64,000 nucleotides of DNA from Lachnospiraceae bacterium (GCA_029225065.1 JAQXVT010000045.1:62001-126000), one strand, 5' to 3'; positions 17,785 to 26,848 are shown, numbered from the stretch's first letter. Notes: a model not told the origin generated them from the letters alone. Program-made: numbers and translations.

Positions 17785-17822
17785 GCCAGGTGCAGAGGAT
17801 AAAAGCAGGCAGTGAAAGCTGT

Positions 17823-17865
17823 CTGGCTGAATCAAATAGGTGAAATCCAGTTCTGATTCAGCCGG
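17823..17865 (+). promoter_or_regulatory. Hairpin between prkC and rsgA
   Basis: GGCTGAATCA pairs with TGATTCAGCC across about 19 bases, extended by a C-G pair and a wobble. There is no T tract, so termination is unlikely. It may separate prkC and rsgA expression by RNA processing. Confidence 0.4.
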
Positions 17866-17917
17866 CGGCAGAGCAGGTGCTGCATAAATATTCAGAAGGA
17901 CAGAAAATGGGGGTTGC

Positions 17918-18799
17918 ATGAAAGGAAAAATCATAAGAGGAATCGGAGGTTTCTACTACGTGCAGGCGGAAGACGGCGAGGTGTATGAGTGCCGGGCAAA
18001 GGGGATTTTCCGGAAAGAGAAGATCAAGCCGCTTCCGGGCGATAATGTGGAGATGTCGGTGGTGCAGGACGAGGAAAAGCCAGCGGGCAACGTCGATGCG
18101 ATTCTGCCGCGTAAAAATGTGCTGATCCGGCCGGCAGTGGCCAATGTGGATCAGGCGCTCGTCATTTTTGCGGCGGCAAGTCCGAAGCCGAACCTGAATC
18201 TGCTGGACCGTTTTCTGATTTCGATGGAACAGCAGCACATTCCGGTAGTGATCTGCTTCAACAAAGCGGATCTTAGCACGGAGGAGGAGCTGGCAGTGCT
18301 GAAGGAGACGTACCGCGGAAGCGGATGTGAGGTACACATACTCTCGGTAGCCCAAAAAGACGGGATCGAGGAGATTCAGACGCTGTTAGATGGAAAGACG
18401 ACCGTTGTTGCCGGGCCTTCCGGTGTCGGAAAGTCGTCTCTGACCAACCTTCTGCAGCCGCATATTCAGATGGAAGTCGGGGAAGTGAGCCGGAAGATTG
18501 AGCGGGGGCGTCATACGACGCGACACACAGAGCTGATCTGTCTGCGGAAAAACACGTATTTTCTGGATACACCGGGATTTAGCTCGCTGTACCTTCAGGG
18601 TATCGTCTATGAGGATCTGTGGCGGTACTTTCCGGAGTTTGTTAAATATGAACCGTACTGCAGATTTCAGGGCTGCCTGCATTTGAGCGAGCCGGACTGT
18701 GCGGTAAAAGAGGCACTGGAAAAAGGTGAGATCAGTCGGTCGCGGTATGAGAACTATGCATTGCTCGCAGAAGAACTGCGGCATGCAAAGAAATACTGA
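17918..18799 (+). CDS. rsgA: Ribosome small subunit-dependent GTPase A
   Basis: A circularly permuted GTPase acting late in 30S ribosome assembly. The 293-residue protein has an N-terminal OB fold (about 1-65), then the permuted GTPase motifs: NKAD (G4) first, GPSGVGKS (G1) at 166-173, and DTPG (G3). A C-terminal zinc site uses Cys248, Cys253, His255 and Cys261. The start has GGGGGT upstream. The prkC-rsgA-rpe order is usual in Firmicutes. Confidence 0.96.
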   Translation: MKGKIIRGIGGFYYVQAEDGEVYECRAKGIFRKEKIKPLPGDNVEMSVVQDEEKPAGNVDAILPRKNVLIRPAVANVDQALVIFAAASPKPNLNLLDRFLISMEQQHIPVVICFNKADLSTEEELAVLKETYRGSGCEVHILSVAQKDGIEEIQTLLDGKTTVVAGPSGVGKSSLTNLLQPHIQMEVGEVSRKIERGRHTTRHTELICLRKNTYFLDTPGFSSLYLQGIVYEDLWRYFPEFVKYEPYCRFQGCLHLSEPDCAVKEALEKGEISRSRYENYALLAEELRHAKKY

Positions 18800-18875
18800 G
18801 TAAATGAGTGCCGTCTGCATGAGAACCGTTTGGTTATGAGAGTGGGGCATTAACTATAATGATGGGGGAGTTATT

Positions 18876-19610
18876 ATGAATACTACAGAGAAAGAAACAG
18901 CAGGCAGAATAGAGAATGAAAAGGAAGCAGGAGCGGCCCGGCAGCGGGAAAACATTCTTGCACCGTCGATTCTTGCAGCAGATTTTAACCAGCTTGGAGA
19001 GGAGATTGACGCGGTCACCTCAGCCGGAGCAAAATACCTGCATATCGATGTGATGGACGGCATGTTTGTGCCGAGCATCTCATTTGGCATGCCGGTGATT
19101 TCGTCGATCCGAAAAGGCCGCGACTGCTTTTTTGACGTTCATCTGATGATCGAGCGGCCGGAGCGCTACATTGACGAGTTCGCAGCATGCGGTGCGGATG
19201 GAATCACAGTCCATGCTGAGGCGACCCGTCATCTGCACCGGGCAGTGCAGACGATTAAGGCAAAGGGAATGAAAGCGGCGGTTGCTTTAAATCCGTCGAC
19301 ACCGCTTTCCGCCCTGGACTATGTGCTGGAGGATCTGGATATGGTACTTATTATGACAGTGAATCCGGGCTTTGGCGGGCAGAAATACATTCCTCAGATG
19401 ACGGAAAAGATCCGTGCGCTGCGAAAAAAAGTGCAGGAGATGGAACTTCCGCTGAAAATCGAGGTGGATGGCGGCATCAATGATGCGACGATCCACACGG
19501 TTCTGGAGGCAGGCGCAGATGTGATTGTGGCGGGTTCCGGTGTCTTTAAGGGTGACCGTGCAGAGAATGTGGCTCGTCTTTTAACTGTAATGAACGGCTA
19601 TACCTGGTAA
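18876..19610 (+). CDS. rpe: Ribulose-phosphate 3-epimerase
   Basis: Interconverts ribulose 5-phosphate and xylulose 5-phosphate in the pentose phosphate pathway. The TIM-barrel core begins ILAPSILAADF and includes HIDVMDG, VHLMI and VNPGFGGQ motifs with metal-binding His and Asp residues. The protein has 244 residues because about 27 charged residues (Glu, Lys, Thr rich) precede the core, which is unusual; the start at 18876 is supported by GGGGGAG 7 bases upstream. A perfect TATAAT at 18855-18860 lies just before it but lacks a good -35 box. Confidence 0.94.
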   Translation: MNTTEKETAGRIENEKEAGAARQRENILAPSILAADFNQLGEEIDAVTSAGAKYLHIDVMDGMFVPSISFGMPVISSIRKGRDCFFDVHLMIERPERYIDEFAACGADGITVHAEATRHLHRAVQTIKAKGMKAAVALNPSTPLSALDYVLEDLDMVLIMTVNPGFGGQKYIPQMTEKIRALRKKVQEMELPLKIEVDGGINDATIHTVLEAGADVIVAGSGVFKGDRAENVARLLTVMNGYTW

Positions 19611-19658
19611 ATCACCTCATGCCTGCGAAAACTGTCGACAGGTTTCTGACGGAAAGTA

Positions 19659-19687
19659 TTGTGAAATGTCGGTTTATGTGCTAAACT
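19659..19687 (+). promoter_or_regulatory. Candidate promoter for ychF
   Basis: TTGTGA at 19659-19664 and TAAACT at 19682-19687 are separated by 17 bases. Downstream, 19724-19763 holds three tandem copies of a unit like GTACAAAAGAAAA (13-14 bases), forming a purine-rich untranslated leader. Confidence 0.5.
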
Positions 19688-19808
19688 GTGACATGTTTGG
19701 AAAAAAGGTTGAAAAACCGTAGAGTACAAAAGAAAAGTACAAAAGAGAAATACAAAAGAAAAGTGCGGCAGCACGAGAGAATAGACGCAGAAATGGAGAG
19801 AAGCAAAC

Positions 19809-20906
19809 ATGAAACTTGGAATCGTAGGATTGCCGAATGTCGGAAAAAGTACCTTATTTAATTCTTTAACGAAAGCAGGCGCAGAGTCTGCCAACTACCC
19901 GTTCTGTACGATCGATCCGAACGTCGGAGTCGTTCCGGTACCGGACGAGAGGCTGAAGCTGCTTGGAGATCTGTACCATTCGGCAAAGATTACACCGGCA
20001 GTCATCGAATTTGTGGACATCGCAGGTCTGGTAAAGGGTGCGTCCAAGGGAGAAGGACTTGGAAACCAGTTCCTTGCAAACATCCGTGAGGTGGATGCGA
20101 TCGTTCATGTGGTTCGCTGTTTTGAGGATTCGAATGTCATTCATGTAGACGGCAGCGTAGATCCGATCCGTGATATCGAGACAATCAATCTGGAGCTGAT
20201 TTTCTCCGATCTGGAGATTCTGGAGCGCCGCATTGCAAAGACTGCGCGTGGAGCCAGAAATGACAAAAAGCTTGCAAAGGAGCTGGATCTTCTGCAGGCG
20301 CTGAAAGCACATCTTGAGGATGGAAAGCTTGCAATCACTTACAAAACAGAGGACGAGGAAGAACTGGCATGGCTGGCAGAGTACAACCTGCTGACAGCGA
20401 AGCCGGTTATTTTTGCGGCCAATGTCGGAGAGGATGACCTGGCGGATGACGGTGCCTCCAATGAGCACGTAGCCCGCGTGAGAGAGTACGCAAAAGAGAC
20501 AAACAGCGAGGTATTCGTAATCTGTGCACAGATTGAGGAGGAGATCTCCGAACTTGAGGACGATGAGAAGCAGATGTTCCTTGAGGATCTTGGATTAAAG
20601 GAGTCCGGTCTGGAAAAACTGATAAAGGCAAGCTATAGCCTGCTCGGACTTTTAAGCTACCTCACTGCTGGAGAAACCGAGACGCGTGCATGGACGATCC
20701 ACAGAGGAACGAAGGCACCGCAGGCAGCAGGAAAGATCCACTCTGATTTTGAACGTGGCTTTATCCGTGCCGAGGTAGTAAACTATCAGGATCTTCTGGA
20801 CTGCGGCGCTTATTCCGCAGCGAAGGAGAAAGGACTTGTCAGACTTGAGGGAAAGGATTACGTTGTGCAGGATGGTGATGTGATTCTGTTCCGTTTCAAT
20901 GTCTGA
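19809..20906 (+). CDS. ychF: Redox-regulated ATPase YchF (OLA1 family)
   Basis: A universally conserved Obg-family P-loop NTPase that binds ATP and associates with ribosomes. The 365-residue protein starts with the G1 loop GLPNVGKST at residues 7-15, has the switch DIAGLVKGAS, the divergent G4 region, and a C-terminal TGS domain (about 280-365). ATG 19809 follows GGAGAG by 8 bases. It lies between rpe and lgt with its own promoter candidate. Confidence 0.97.
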   Translation: MKLGIVGLPNVGKSTLFNSLTKAGAESANYPFCTIDPNVGVVPVPDERLKLLGDLYHSAKITPAVIEFVDIAGLVKGASKGEGLGNQFLANIREVDAIVHVVRCFEDSNVIHVDGSVDPIRDIETINLELIFSDLEILERRIAKTARGARNDKKLAKELDLLQALKAHLEDGKLAITYKTEDEEELAWLAEYNLLTAKPVIFAANVGEDDLADDGASNEHVARVREYAKETNSEVFVICAQIEEEISELEDDEKQMFLEDLGLKESGLEKLIKASYSLLGLLSYLTAGETETRAWTIHRGTKAPQAAGKIHSDFERGFIRAEVVNYQDLLDCGAYSAAKEKGLVRLEGKDYVVQDGDVILFRFNV

Positions 20907-20935
20907 AAATAAGTAAGGCGCCGGGAGAGTGATCT

Positions 20936-21832
20936 ATGGGACTGATTCACGTTGTGACAGCTGAAAACGGAACAATCCGCTTTCCACATCTTGGTATTGT
21001 GCTGGAACGGGTGACAAAAGCCTTTTCCGTTGGAGGTCTGGAGATCGCCTGTTACGGGATTGTGCTGGCGGCAGCGATGGTGACGGGCCTTCTGCTTGTG
21101 ATGAAGGTTGCGGACCACACCGGGCAGAGGGGCGACGATTATTTTGATCTTGGAATGATTGCGATTGTCGTTTCGGTGATCTGTGCCCGCATTTATTATG
21201 TGGTGTTTTCCTGGGATTATTACAGCAGCCATTTAGATGAGATCATCAATATCCGTGAGGGCGGACTTGCGATCTACGGAGGCGTGATTGGCGGCGCGGC
21301 TGCAACTGCGTTATTTTGCAAAGTACGAAAGATAAAGTTTTTAAAGACGGCAGATACCGCTGTGCTGGGGCTTGTCTGGGGACAGGCACTGGGACGGTGG
21401 GGAAATTTCTTTAACAGAGAGGCATTCGGCGGATACACAGACAATCCGCTCGCAATGCAGCTTCCGGTATCCGATGTGCGTTCCGGAGAGATTACGGCCG
21501 AGATGTGGGAGAATGTAAAAAACATCGGCGGTACAGAGTATATACAGGTGCATCCTACGTTTCTGTATGAGTCGATGTGGAATATCGGTGTTTTACTGAT
21601 CCTGCTTTTTCTGACATTTCGGGTGAAACGAAAGTATGACGGAATGGTATTTTTAAATTATCTGCTGCTGTATGGAATCGGGCGTTTCTGGATTGAAGGA
21701 CTCCGGACGGATCAGCTGCTTCTGCCGGGGACACAGATCCCGGTCTCACAGATGCTCTCCGGAGTGCTGGCAGTGCTGGCACTGCTTTTTCTTATTATTA
21801 ATGGGTGGAAGATGAAGCATCCGAAATCCTGA
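20936..21832 (+). CDS. lgt: Prolipoprotein diacylglyceryl transferase
   Basis: Integral membrane enzyme that transfers diacylglyceryl from phosphatidylglycerol to the lipobox cysteine of prelipoproteins. The 298-residue protein has about seven membrane segments and the signature GRWGNFFN-REAFGG at residues 153-166. An N-terminal stretch of about 35 residues precedes the usual first segment. Start ATG 20936 has GGGAGA upstream. It is 29 bases after ychF. Confidence 0.95.
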   Translation: MGLIHVVTAENGTIRFPHLGIVLERVTKAFSVGGLEIACYGIVLAAAMVTGLLLVMKVADHTGQRGDDYFDLGMIAIVVSVICARIYYVVFSWDYYSSHLDEIINIREGGLAIYGGVIGGAAATALFCKVRKIKFLKTADTAVLGLVWGQALGRWGNFFNREAFGGYTDNPLAMQLPVSDVRSGEITAEMWENVKNIGGTEYIQVHPTFLYESMWNIGVLLILLFLTFRVKRKYDGMVFLNYLLLYGIGRFWIEGLRTDQLLLPGTQIPVSQMLSGVLAVLALLFLIINGWKMKHPKS

Positions 21833-21834
21833 AT

Positions 21835-21859
21835 AAAGATTGCGAATATCCGCTTTGAC
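21835..21859 (+). repeat. Family A intergenic hairpin repeat, copy 2
   Basis: AAAGATTGCGAATATCCGCTT is the core, with the right arm intact. Its right edge runs into TTGACA (21855-21860), which with TAGAAA at 21877-21882 gives a possible promoter with a 16-base spacer for the small gene downstream. Confidence 0.55.
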
Positions 21860-21951
21860 AGGAGCGGTATGCAGGATAGAAAATAAGGGAACAGTGACAG
21901 GACAGCATACGGTTCGCAGCGTGGCAGATCAGAAGAGAGGGACGAAGGAAA

Positions 21952-22098
21952 ATGAGCCAGAAAGAACTTTTGAAATGCAGAATTGAAGAAGAACGCAAAA
22001 AACTCAACCTTCTGGTTGCACAGGGAAGAGACGCAAAGGCATATGCGCAGAGCCTGCTTCTGGACCGGTTGATTGAACAGTATATGGAACTGGCATAA
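21952..22098 (+). CDS. Spo0E-like small sporulation regulator (48 residues)
   Basis: Spo0E-family proteins are very short helical-hairpin phosphatases that remove phosphate from Spo0A and delay sporulation. The 48-residue product begins MSQKELLKCRIEEERKKLN and has SLLLDRLIEQYM, which matches the family's S-x-x-L-D-x-L-I-x-x-Y hallmark and the two-helix length. ATG 21952 is preceded by GAAGGAA, and the gene is followed by a strong terminator 5 bases after the stop. The family assignment rests on this short motif only; function is inferred. Confidence 0.65.
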   Translation: MSQKELLKCRIEEERKKLNLLVAQGRDAKAYAQSLLLDRLIEQYMELA

Positions 22099-22102
22099 AA
22101 AA

Positions 22103-22146
22103 AGTGCAGAAGAGGAAAAAACCTTTTCTGCATTTTCTTTTTTGGA
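22103..22146 (+). terminator. Terminator after the Spo0E-like gene
   Basis: TGCAGAAGAGG at 22105-22115 pairs with CCTTTTCTGCA (one wobble) around an A-rich loop and is followed by TTTTCTTTTTT. It separates the lgt region from the dcw cluster. Confidence 0.88.
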
Positions 22147-22186
22147 GCATGTCTGGAAAAAATTGAATACAATTCTGAAATAGGAC

Positions 22187-22215
22187 TTGTTTTTTTGAAT
22201 AAATTAAGCTATTAT
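22187..22215 (+). promoter_or_regulatory. dcw cluster promoter upstream of mraZ
   Basis: TTGTTT at 22187-22192 and TATTAT at 22210-22215 are separated by 17 bases. No terminator is seen from here to the end of ftsL, so it probably drives the first division genes. Confidence 0.7.
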
Positions 22216-22223
22216 TAATAAGC

Positions 22224-22250
22224 AAGTGGTAGAAAGTGGTGAGTTGTGGG
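22224..22250 (+). promoter_or_regulatory. MraZ operator (three direct repeats)
   Basis: AAGTGGT at 22224-22230 and 22234-22240 and TTGTGGG at 22244-22250 recur with an exact 10-base period. MraZ is known to bind GTGG-type tandem repeats with this spacing upstream of its own gene. The repeats start 8 bases after the -10 box, a position suited to autorepression. Confidence 0.65.
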
Positions 22251-22343
22251 GACGAATGGAAAGGACATGGAGGGAAAGTTCTTTTTCAGGTGCCGCACAG
22301 CGAGAGGGACACCAAGATAGCAGCCAGAAGAAGGTGCATCATG

Positions 22344-22775
22344 ATGTTTATGGGAGAGTACAATCATACGATCGATACCAAAGGCAGACTGATCATCCCG
22401 GCAAAGTTTCGCGAGCAGCTCGGAAATGAGTTTGTTGTGACCAAGGGATTGGATGGATGCCTGTTTGTGTTTCCTATGAATGAATGGGAACTCTTCGAAC
22501 AGAAGCTGCGTACTCTGCCGCTTACTCAGAAGAGCGCCAGAAAATTCACGCGTTTCTTTGTAGCAGGTGCCACGGAATGCGAGCTGGACAAGCAGGGGAG
22601 AATTCTTCTGCCGCAGACACTGAGAGAGTTTGCACAGCTTGAGAAAGATGTGGTGCTTTCAGGAAACCTGAATCGGGTCGAGATCTGGTCAAAAGCAAAT
22701 TGGACGGACAACAATGCTTATGATGATATGGATGATATCGCCGAACAAATGACGGATTTAGGTTTAGGCATATAA
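22344..22775 (+). CDS. mraZ: Transcriptional regulator / division cluster protein MraZ
   Basis: DNA-binding protein that forms a ring and represses the dcw operon. With the start at 22344 the protein has 143 residues and begins [11 protein letters not shown] as in relatives; an ATG immediately upstream (22341) is equally reachable from the AAGG at 22331. Two SpoVT/AbrB-like beta folds each carry the D-x-x-x-R motif: DTKGR near residue 11 and DKQGR in the second half. A longer frame to 22236 overlaps the operator and promoter leader and is rejected. Confidence 0.94.
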   Translation: MFMGEYNHTIDTKGRLIIPAKFREQLGNEFVVTKGLDGCLFVFPMNEWELFEQKLRTLPLTQKSARKFTRFFVAGATECELDKQGRILLPQTLREFAQLEKDVVLSGNLNRVEIWSKANWTDNNAYDDMDDIAEQMTDLGLGI

Positions 22776-22790
22776 CCTGGGGAGGCTTGT

Positions 22791-23732
22791 ATGGAATTCA
22801 GACACAAATCTGTACTTTTGGAGGAAAGCATTGACGCTTTGCAGATAAAACCAGATGGAATTTATGTAGATGGGACACTCGGTGGAGGCGGTCATTCCTA
22901 TGAGATCTGCACTCACCTTTCAGATAAAGGAAGATTGATCGGAATCGATCAGGATGAAGCAGCAATCGAGGCAGCTACGAGGCGCTTGGAGAGATTCAAG
23001 GACCGGGTGACAATCGTACGCAGTAATTACTGCAATATGAAAAAAGAACTCGGCAGACTTGGAATCGCATCTGTTGATGGAGTCATTTTGGATCTGGGGG
23101 TCTCCTCCTATCAGCTTGACGAGGCAAGCCGCGGCTTTACTTACAGAGAAGATGCTCCGCTGGACATGCGAATGGATCAGCGGCAGACACTGTCAGCGAA
23201 AGAAGTTGTAAATGAATACAGCGAGATGGAGCTGTATCATATCATCCGTGATTACGGAGAAGAAAAATTTGCAAAAAATATCGCAAAGCATATTGTAAGT
23301 GCGAGAAATCAAAAAGCATTGGAAACGACTGGGGAGTTAATTCATGTTATAAAAGCGGCAATACCTGCAAAAGTGCGGGCAGTTGGAGGACACCCGGCCA
23401 AAAGGACGTTTCAGGCAATTCGAATAGAGGTAAACAGGGAACTGGAAGTATTGGAGAATTCACTGGGAGACATGATCGATCTTTTAAATGATGGCGGACG
23501 GATCTGCGTGATCACATTTCATTCGCTGGAGGACCGCATCGTAAAGAACAAATTCCGGGAATGTGAAAATCCATGTACCTGTCCGAAAGAATTTCCTGTA
23601 TGCGTATGTGGAAAGAAATCAAAAGGGAAAGTAATTACGCGCAAGCCTGTGATACCTTCGCAGGGAGAATTGGAAGAAAACAGCAGGGCAAAGAGTTCGA
23701 AACTTCGTGTATTCGAACGTGAAATACAGTAG
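22791..23732 (+). CDS. rsmH: 16S rRNA (cytosine(1402)-N(4))-methyltransferase
   Basis: AdoMet-dependent methyltransferase that modifies C1402 in the ribosomal decoding centre. The 313-residue protein starts [10 protein letters not shown], has the AdoMet loop [10 protein letters not shown], the [10 protein letters not shown] motif, and the C-terminal ITFHSLEDR with KP-P-P-E-NSRA pattern of the family. It is 15 bases after mraZ with GGGGAGG upstream. Confidence 0.97.
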   Translation: MEFRHKSVLLEESIDALQIKPDGIYVDGTLGGGGHSYEICTHLSDKGRLIGIDQDEAAIEAATRRLERFKDRVTIVRSNYCNMKKELGRLGIASVDGVILDLGVSSYQLDEASRGFTYREDAPLDMRMDQRQTLSAKEVVNEYSEMELYHIIRDYGEEKFAKNIAKHIVSARNQKALETTGELIHVIKAAIPAKVRAVGGHPAKRTFQAIRIEVNRELEVLENSLGDMIDLLNDGGRICVITFHSLEDRIVKNKFRECENPCTCPKEFPVCVCGKKSKGKVITRKPVIPSQGELEENSRAKSSKLRVFEREIQ

Positions 23733-23750
23733 GAAGCGGGAGAGCAGAAA

Positions 23751-24257
23751 ATGGCAGGAACGACAAAAAAGGGCGGTGCAATGCACGGCCAGTACAAAAA
23801 AGAAGAGTACGGAAAGGTACATGCGTACATAGACGGAACGGCAGTGCGCAGACTGGATCCTGTTCCGGAGAAAGTACAGAAGCGTCCTGCTCCGCAGGTC
23901 AGTGCAGAGACGAAGCAGAACAGAGAGCGTGCTCTGCAGATGAGTGTGGGTTATGTGCTGTTTCTGACAGCGGCAGCGGTAGTGACGGTACTTACCTGTG
24001 TCAATTATTTACAGCTGCAGGCAAAGGGAACAAGACTCCAGAAACAAGTGACTGCTCTTGAAACACAGCTGGATCAGGCAAAGCTTGAGAATGATTCTAA
24101 TTACAATCAGATTATGGCGGGTGTTGATATGGAGCATATCAAGGATATCGCGATGAACGAGTATGGAATGACTTACGCGGCCGGAAATCAGATTGTGGAA
24201 TATGAGCTGAAGGACAGCGACTATGTCAGACAGTATTCGGACGTGCCCGAAGAGTAG
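23751..24257 (+). CDS. ftsL: Cell division protein FtsL-like
   Basis: Bitopic membrane protein that with FtsB/DivIC and FtsQ/DivIB activates septal peptidoglycan synthesis. It has 168 residues: a basic, poorly conserved cytoplasmic part to about residue 62, one membrane segment 64-84, then a leucine-zipper-like coiled coil 85-125 and a short tail containing AMNEYGMTYA, as in FtsL/FtsB proteins. Sequence similarity alone would be weak; position between rsmH and the division transpeptidase supports the name. Confidence 0.8.
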   Translation: MAGTTKKGGAMHGQYKKEEYGKVHAYIDGTAVRRLDPVPEKVQKRPAPQVSAETKQNRERALQMSVGYVLFLTAAAVVTVLTCVNYLQLQAKGTRLQKQVTALETQLDQAKLENDSNYNQIMAGVDMEHIKDIAMNEYGMTYAAGNQIVEYELKDSDYVRQYSDVPEE

Positions 24258-24265
24258 GTGATTAG

Positions 24266-26542
24266 TTGGCAAATACAGTAAATAAAAAACGTACAAAAAA
24301 ACAACGGAAATTTACGAAAACAATGCAAATAAAGCTTCTGGCTATATTTGCATTTATCTTATTATTCCTGGTTATTTTGCTGCTGCGTATTGCATATATC
24401 AATGTAAAAAGCGGCAAAAAATATGCAAAACAGGTGCTGTCGCAGGAAAATTATGACAGCAGGACGCTGGTGAGCCGCAGAGGCGAGATTCAGGATACAA
24501 ATGGCCGGGTGATTGCGTACAGTGAGAAAAAGTACAATCTGGTATTGGACTGCAGCGCCGTCAATCAGGATGCAAAAAATTTCCTGGAGCCCACCGTCAA
24601 AGCGTTATATGAAGTGTTTGACCTCGACCGTGATGAGATACGGGATCGAATCACAGGAGAAAAGACAAAAGACAGCCAGTATCAGGTACTGCTGGAAAAT
24701 ATTACTCAGGATCAGAAGGATGCATACGAAGCGTATGTATCGGTGGACGAAGAACGTGACCTTACACAGGCAGAGCGAAAAGAGCTTCAGAATGTGCAGG
24801 GCATTTATTTTGAGGAGAAGTTTATACGGCAGTATCCGCTTGGCAGTGTCGCAAGTACGGTTGTCGGGTTTTCCAACGATGTCGGGGACGGTATCAGCGG
24901 AATTGAGTCCTATTATGACAGCCTGTTAAAGGGTACAAACGGAAGAGTCTTTGGATACCTCAATGAAAATCAGGAATACCAGAAGAAGACGATTGTGCCG
25001 CAGAACGGCTATACGATCAAGACGACGCTTGACCTGAACATTCAGGAGATCGTGGAAAAGTATATTCAGGAGTTTGACGACGAGTACGGCACCGATGAGG
25101 ACAACGGTACAGCCAAGCACGGTGCGAAGGACATCGGCGTGATTGCGATGGACCCGAACAGCGGAGCGATTCTTGCGATGGCGACGAACCACAGCTATGA
25201 TCTGAATGAACCGCAGAATCTGGACAACTGGTATACAAAGTCGGAGCAGAAAGCCATGACTGACGAGGAATATGTGGATGCACTGAACACGCTGTGGAAA
25301 AACTACTGTGTGACAGACGGTATCGAACCGGGTTCCACGTTCAAACCGATGACGATCGCCGCAGCGCTGGAGAGCGGTGCGATTACAGAGAACAGCAGTT
25401 TTTACTGTGATGGTGGAGAGCAGGTCACTGATACGTATATACGGTGCGATGTGTGGCCGGGAGCCCACGGGGAAGAATCACTTGGCGATGTGCTGATGAA
25501 CTCCTGCAACGACGGACTGATGCAGATCGGTGCGGCGATGGGCGTTTCGAAGTACATTGAGTATCAGTCGCTGTTCAACTTTGGGCAGCTGACCGGAATC
25601 GATCTGCCGAACGAGGCGGGCGGTTCCGTGTATACAAAAGAGCGAATGAACGAGGTAGAGCTTGCAACGTGTACGTTCGGTCAGGGCTTTACGTGCACGA
25701 TGATCCAGGAGATCGCAGCATTCTGCTCGGTTGTCAACGGCGGCAATTATTACCAGCCGCACGTGATGGAGCGCGTGCTTGACGAGAATGGAAAGGTGAT
25801 TCAGAGCAATTCCGGACTTCTGTTAAAGCAGACGATTTCATCCGGCGTTTCTGAGCTGCTGCGCAGCTATCTGGAGCTGACCGTAGAGGAAGGTACCGGT
25901 ACAAAGGCACAGGTGCCGGGTTACCGGATCGGAGGAAAGACCGGTACAGCCGAGAAGATCGACTATACGACTGGTACTCGTGCGGCCGGAAAGTATCTGG
26001 TTTCCTTTATCGGAGCAGTGCCGATCGATGACCCGCAGGTCGTCATTTACGTCGTTGTCGATGAGCCGAACGTATCCGATCAGGCACACAGTACGTATGC
26101 ACAGGAAGTATTCCGCAAGATTGCAACCGAGGTACTTCCGTATATGAAGATTTATCCGACCGAAGCAGTGACGGATGAACTTTTGGCTTCACTTGGTCTG
26201 ACAAGAGATGACCTTGGCGAAAATGCAGTGCAGACCTTTGATGCGATCGACGCAAACGGCAATTACCATACCGATGCCCGGATTCAGGAAGGAAAGATCG
26301 TCGACGGGGACGGCAATGTGATCGAGGGCGCTTACATCAACGAGGAAAACCACGTGATCGATGCGGTCGGAAACGATGTCTTTACGATTACAGATGCAGC
26401 TTATCTGATCGATAATGAGACGAAGGCGGACAATCCGGACATGGCGACACCGCCGACCACGACGGATGATGCGGCTGACAGTTCCACGGTATGGGATGGC
26501 ACCGCACTTGGGGATGACAGTTCTGCGGGGAATACACAATAA
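24266..26542 (+). CDS. Class B penicillin-binding protein, divisome transpeptidase (PBP2B/FtsI type) with C-terminal extension
   Basis: D,D-transpeptidase that crosslinks septal peptidoglycan outside the membrane. The TTG start at 24266 is supported by TAGGTGAT 6 bases upstream; no ATG lies nearby. The 758 residues comprise a basic cytoplasmic tail, membrane segment 22-44, PBP dimerisation domain about 60-260, and transpeptidase with STFK (Ser357, Lys360), SCN (413-415) and KTGT (558-561). It lacks PASTA repeats but has an extension of about 130 residues after the catalytic domain, including a 39-residue module (662-700) that resembles the tail of FtsQ in this cluster, then an Asp/Thr/Ser-rich end. 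It is the first of two tandem transpeptidases. Confidence 0.92.
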   Translation: MANTVNKKRTKKQRKFTKTMQIKLLAIFAFILLFLVILLLRIAYINVKSGKKYAKQVLSQENYDSRTLVSRRGEIQDTNGRVIAYSEKKYNLVLDCSAVNQDAKNFLEPTVKALYEVFDLDRDEIRDRITGEKTKDSQYQVLLENITQDQKDAYEAYVSVDEERDLTQAERKELQNVQGIYFEEKFIRQYPLGSVASTVVGFSNDVGDGISGIESYYDSLLKGTNGRVFGYLNENQEYQKKTIVPQNGYTIKTTLDLNIQEIVEKYIQEFDDEYGTDEDNGTAKHGAKDIGVIAMDPNSGAILAMATNHSYDLNEPQNLDNWYTKSEQKAMTDEEYVDALNTLWKNYCVTDGIEPGSTFKPMTIAAALESGAITENSSFYCDGGEQVTDTYIRCDVWPGAHGEESLGDVLMNSCNDGLMQIGAAMGVSKYIEYQSLFNFGQLTGIDLPNEAGGSVYTKERMNEVELATCTFGQGFTCTMIQEIAAFCSVVNGGNYYQPHVMERVLDENGKVIQSNSGLLLKQTISSGVSELLRSYLELTVEEGTGTKAQVPGYRIGGKTGTAEKIDYTTGTRAAGKYLVSFIGAVPIDDPQVVIYVVVDEPNVSDQAHSTYAQEVFRKIATEVLPYMKIYPTEAVTDELLASLGLTRDDLGENAVQTFDAIDANGNYHTDARIQEGKIVDGDGNVIEGAYINEENHVIDAVGNDVFTITDAAYLIDNETKADNPDMATPPTTTDDAADSSTVWDGTALGDDSSAGNTQ

Positions 26543-26625
26543 AAACAGCAGGTAAAGATAAAAATGGATAGCCGCAGGCTGTTTTGAAATTTATATTATC
26601 ACATGAAAAATAGCGAGGCAAAGAG

Positions 26626-26651
26626 CATCATGGACTTCCATGGTGTTTTTT
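26626..26651 (+). terminator. Terminator within the dcw cluster
   Basis: CATCATGG at 26626-26633 pairs with CCATGGTG (one wobble) across ACTT and is followed by six T. It would end or attenuate transcription after the first penicillin-binding protein. Confidence 0.75.
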
Positions 26652-26694
26652 GTTTGTCTGAACACAAATAAGTATTCTGCGGCTTCAGGTACAC

Positions 26695-26720
26695 GAAGCA
26701 GGCTGCGAATGTCTGCTTTA
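26695..26720 (+). repeat. Family A intergenic hairpin repeat, copy 3
   Basis: The stem here is AAGCAG with CTGCTT instead of AAGCGG with CCGCTT. Both arms changed together, keeping the pairing, while the loop TGCGAAT is retained. Confidence 0.6.
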
Positions 26721-26755
26721 TTCAGGACAAAACTTTCCGTAAAAAGGACAGCCTG

Positions 26756-26848
26756 ATGCCTAAAGAACAGAAGATAAACATATACTATAGCGAAAATCAA
26801 AATTTCAGAGAAGATATTACGCAGATAGTGAGAGAGTCAGTAATATAA
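26756..26848 (+). CDS. Possible 30-residue peptide, unknown
   Basis: ATG 26756 has AAGGA 8 bases upstream and opens 30 codons starting MPKEQKINIYYSEN and ending in TAA. The peptide has a beta-strand-like KINIYY segment followed by a predicted helix. I do not recognise it with confidence; it could be a remnant of a longer accessory gene or chance. Confidence 0.25.
   Translation: MPKEQKINIYYSENQNFREDITQIVRESVI

Noticed and set aside
19724-19763. CRISPR or tandem-repeat array before ychF
   Set aside because: Three purine-rich 13-14-base units without spacers; a leader repeat only.
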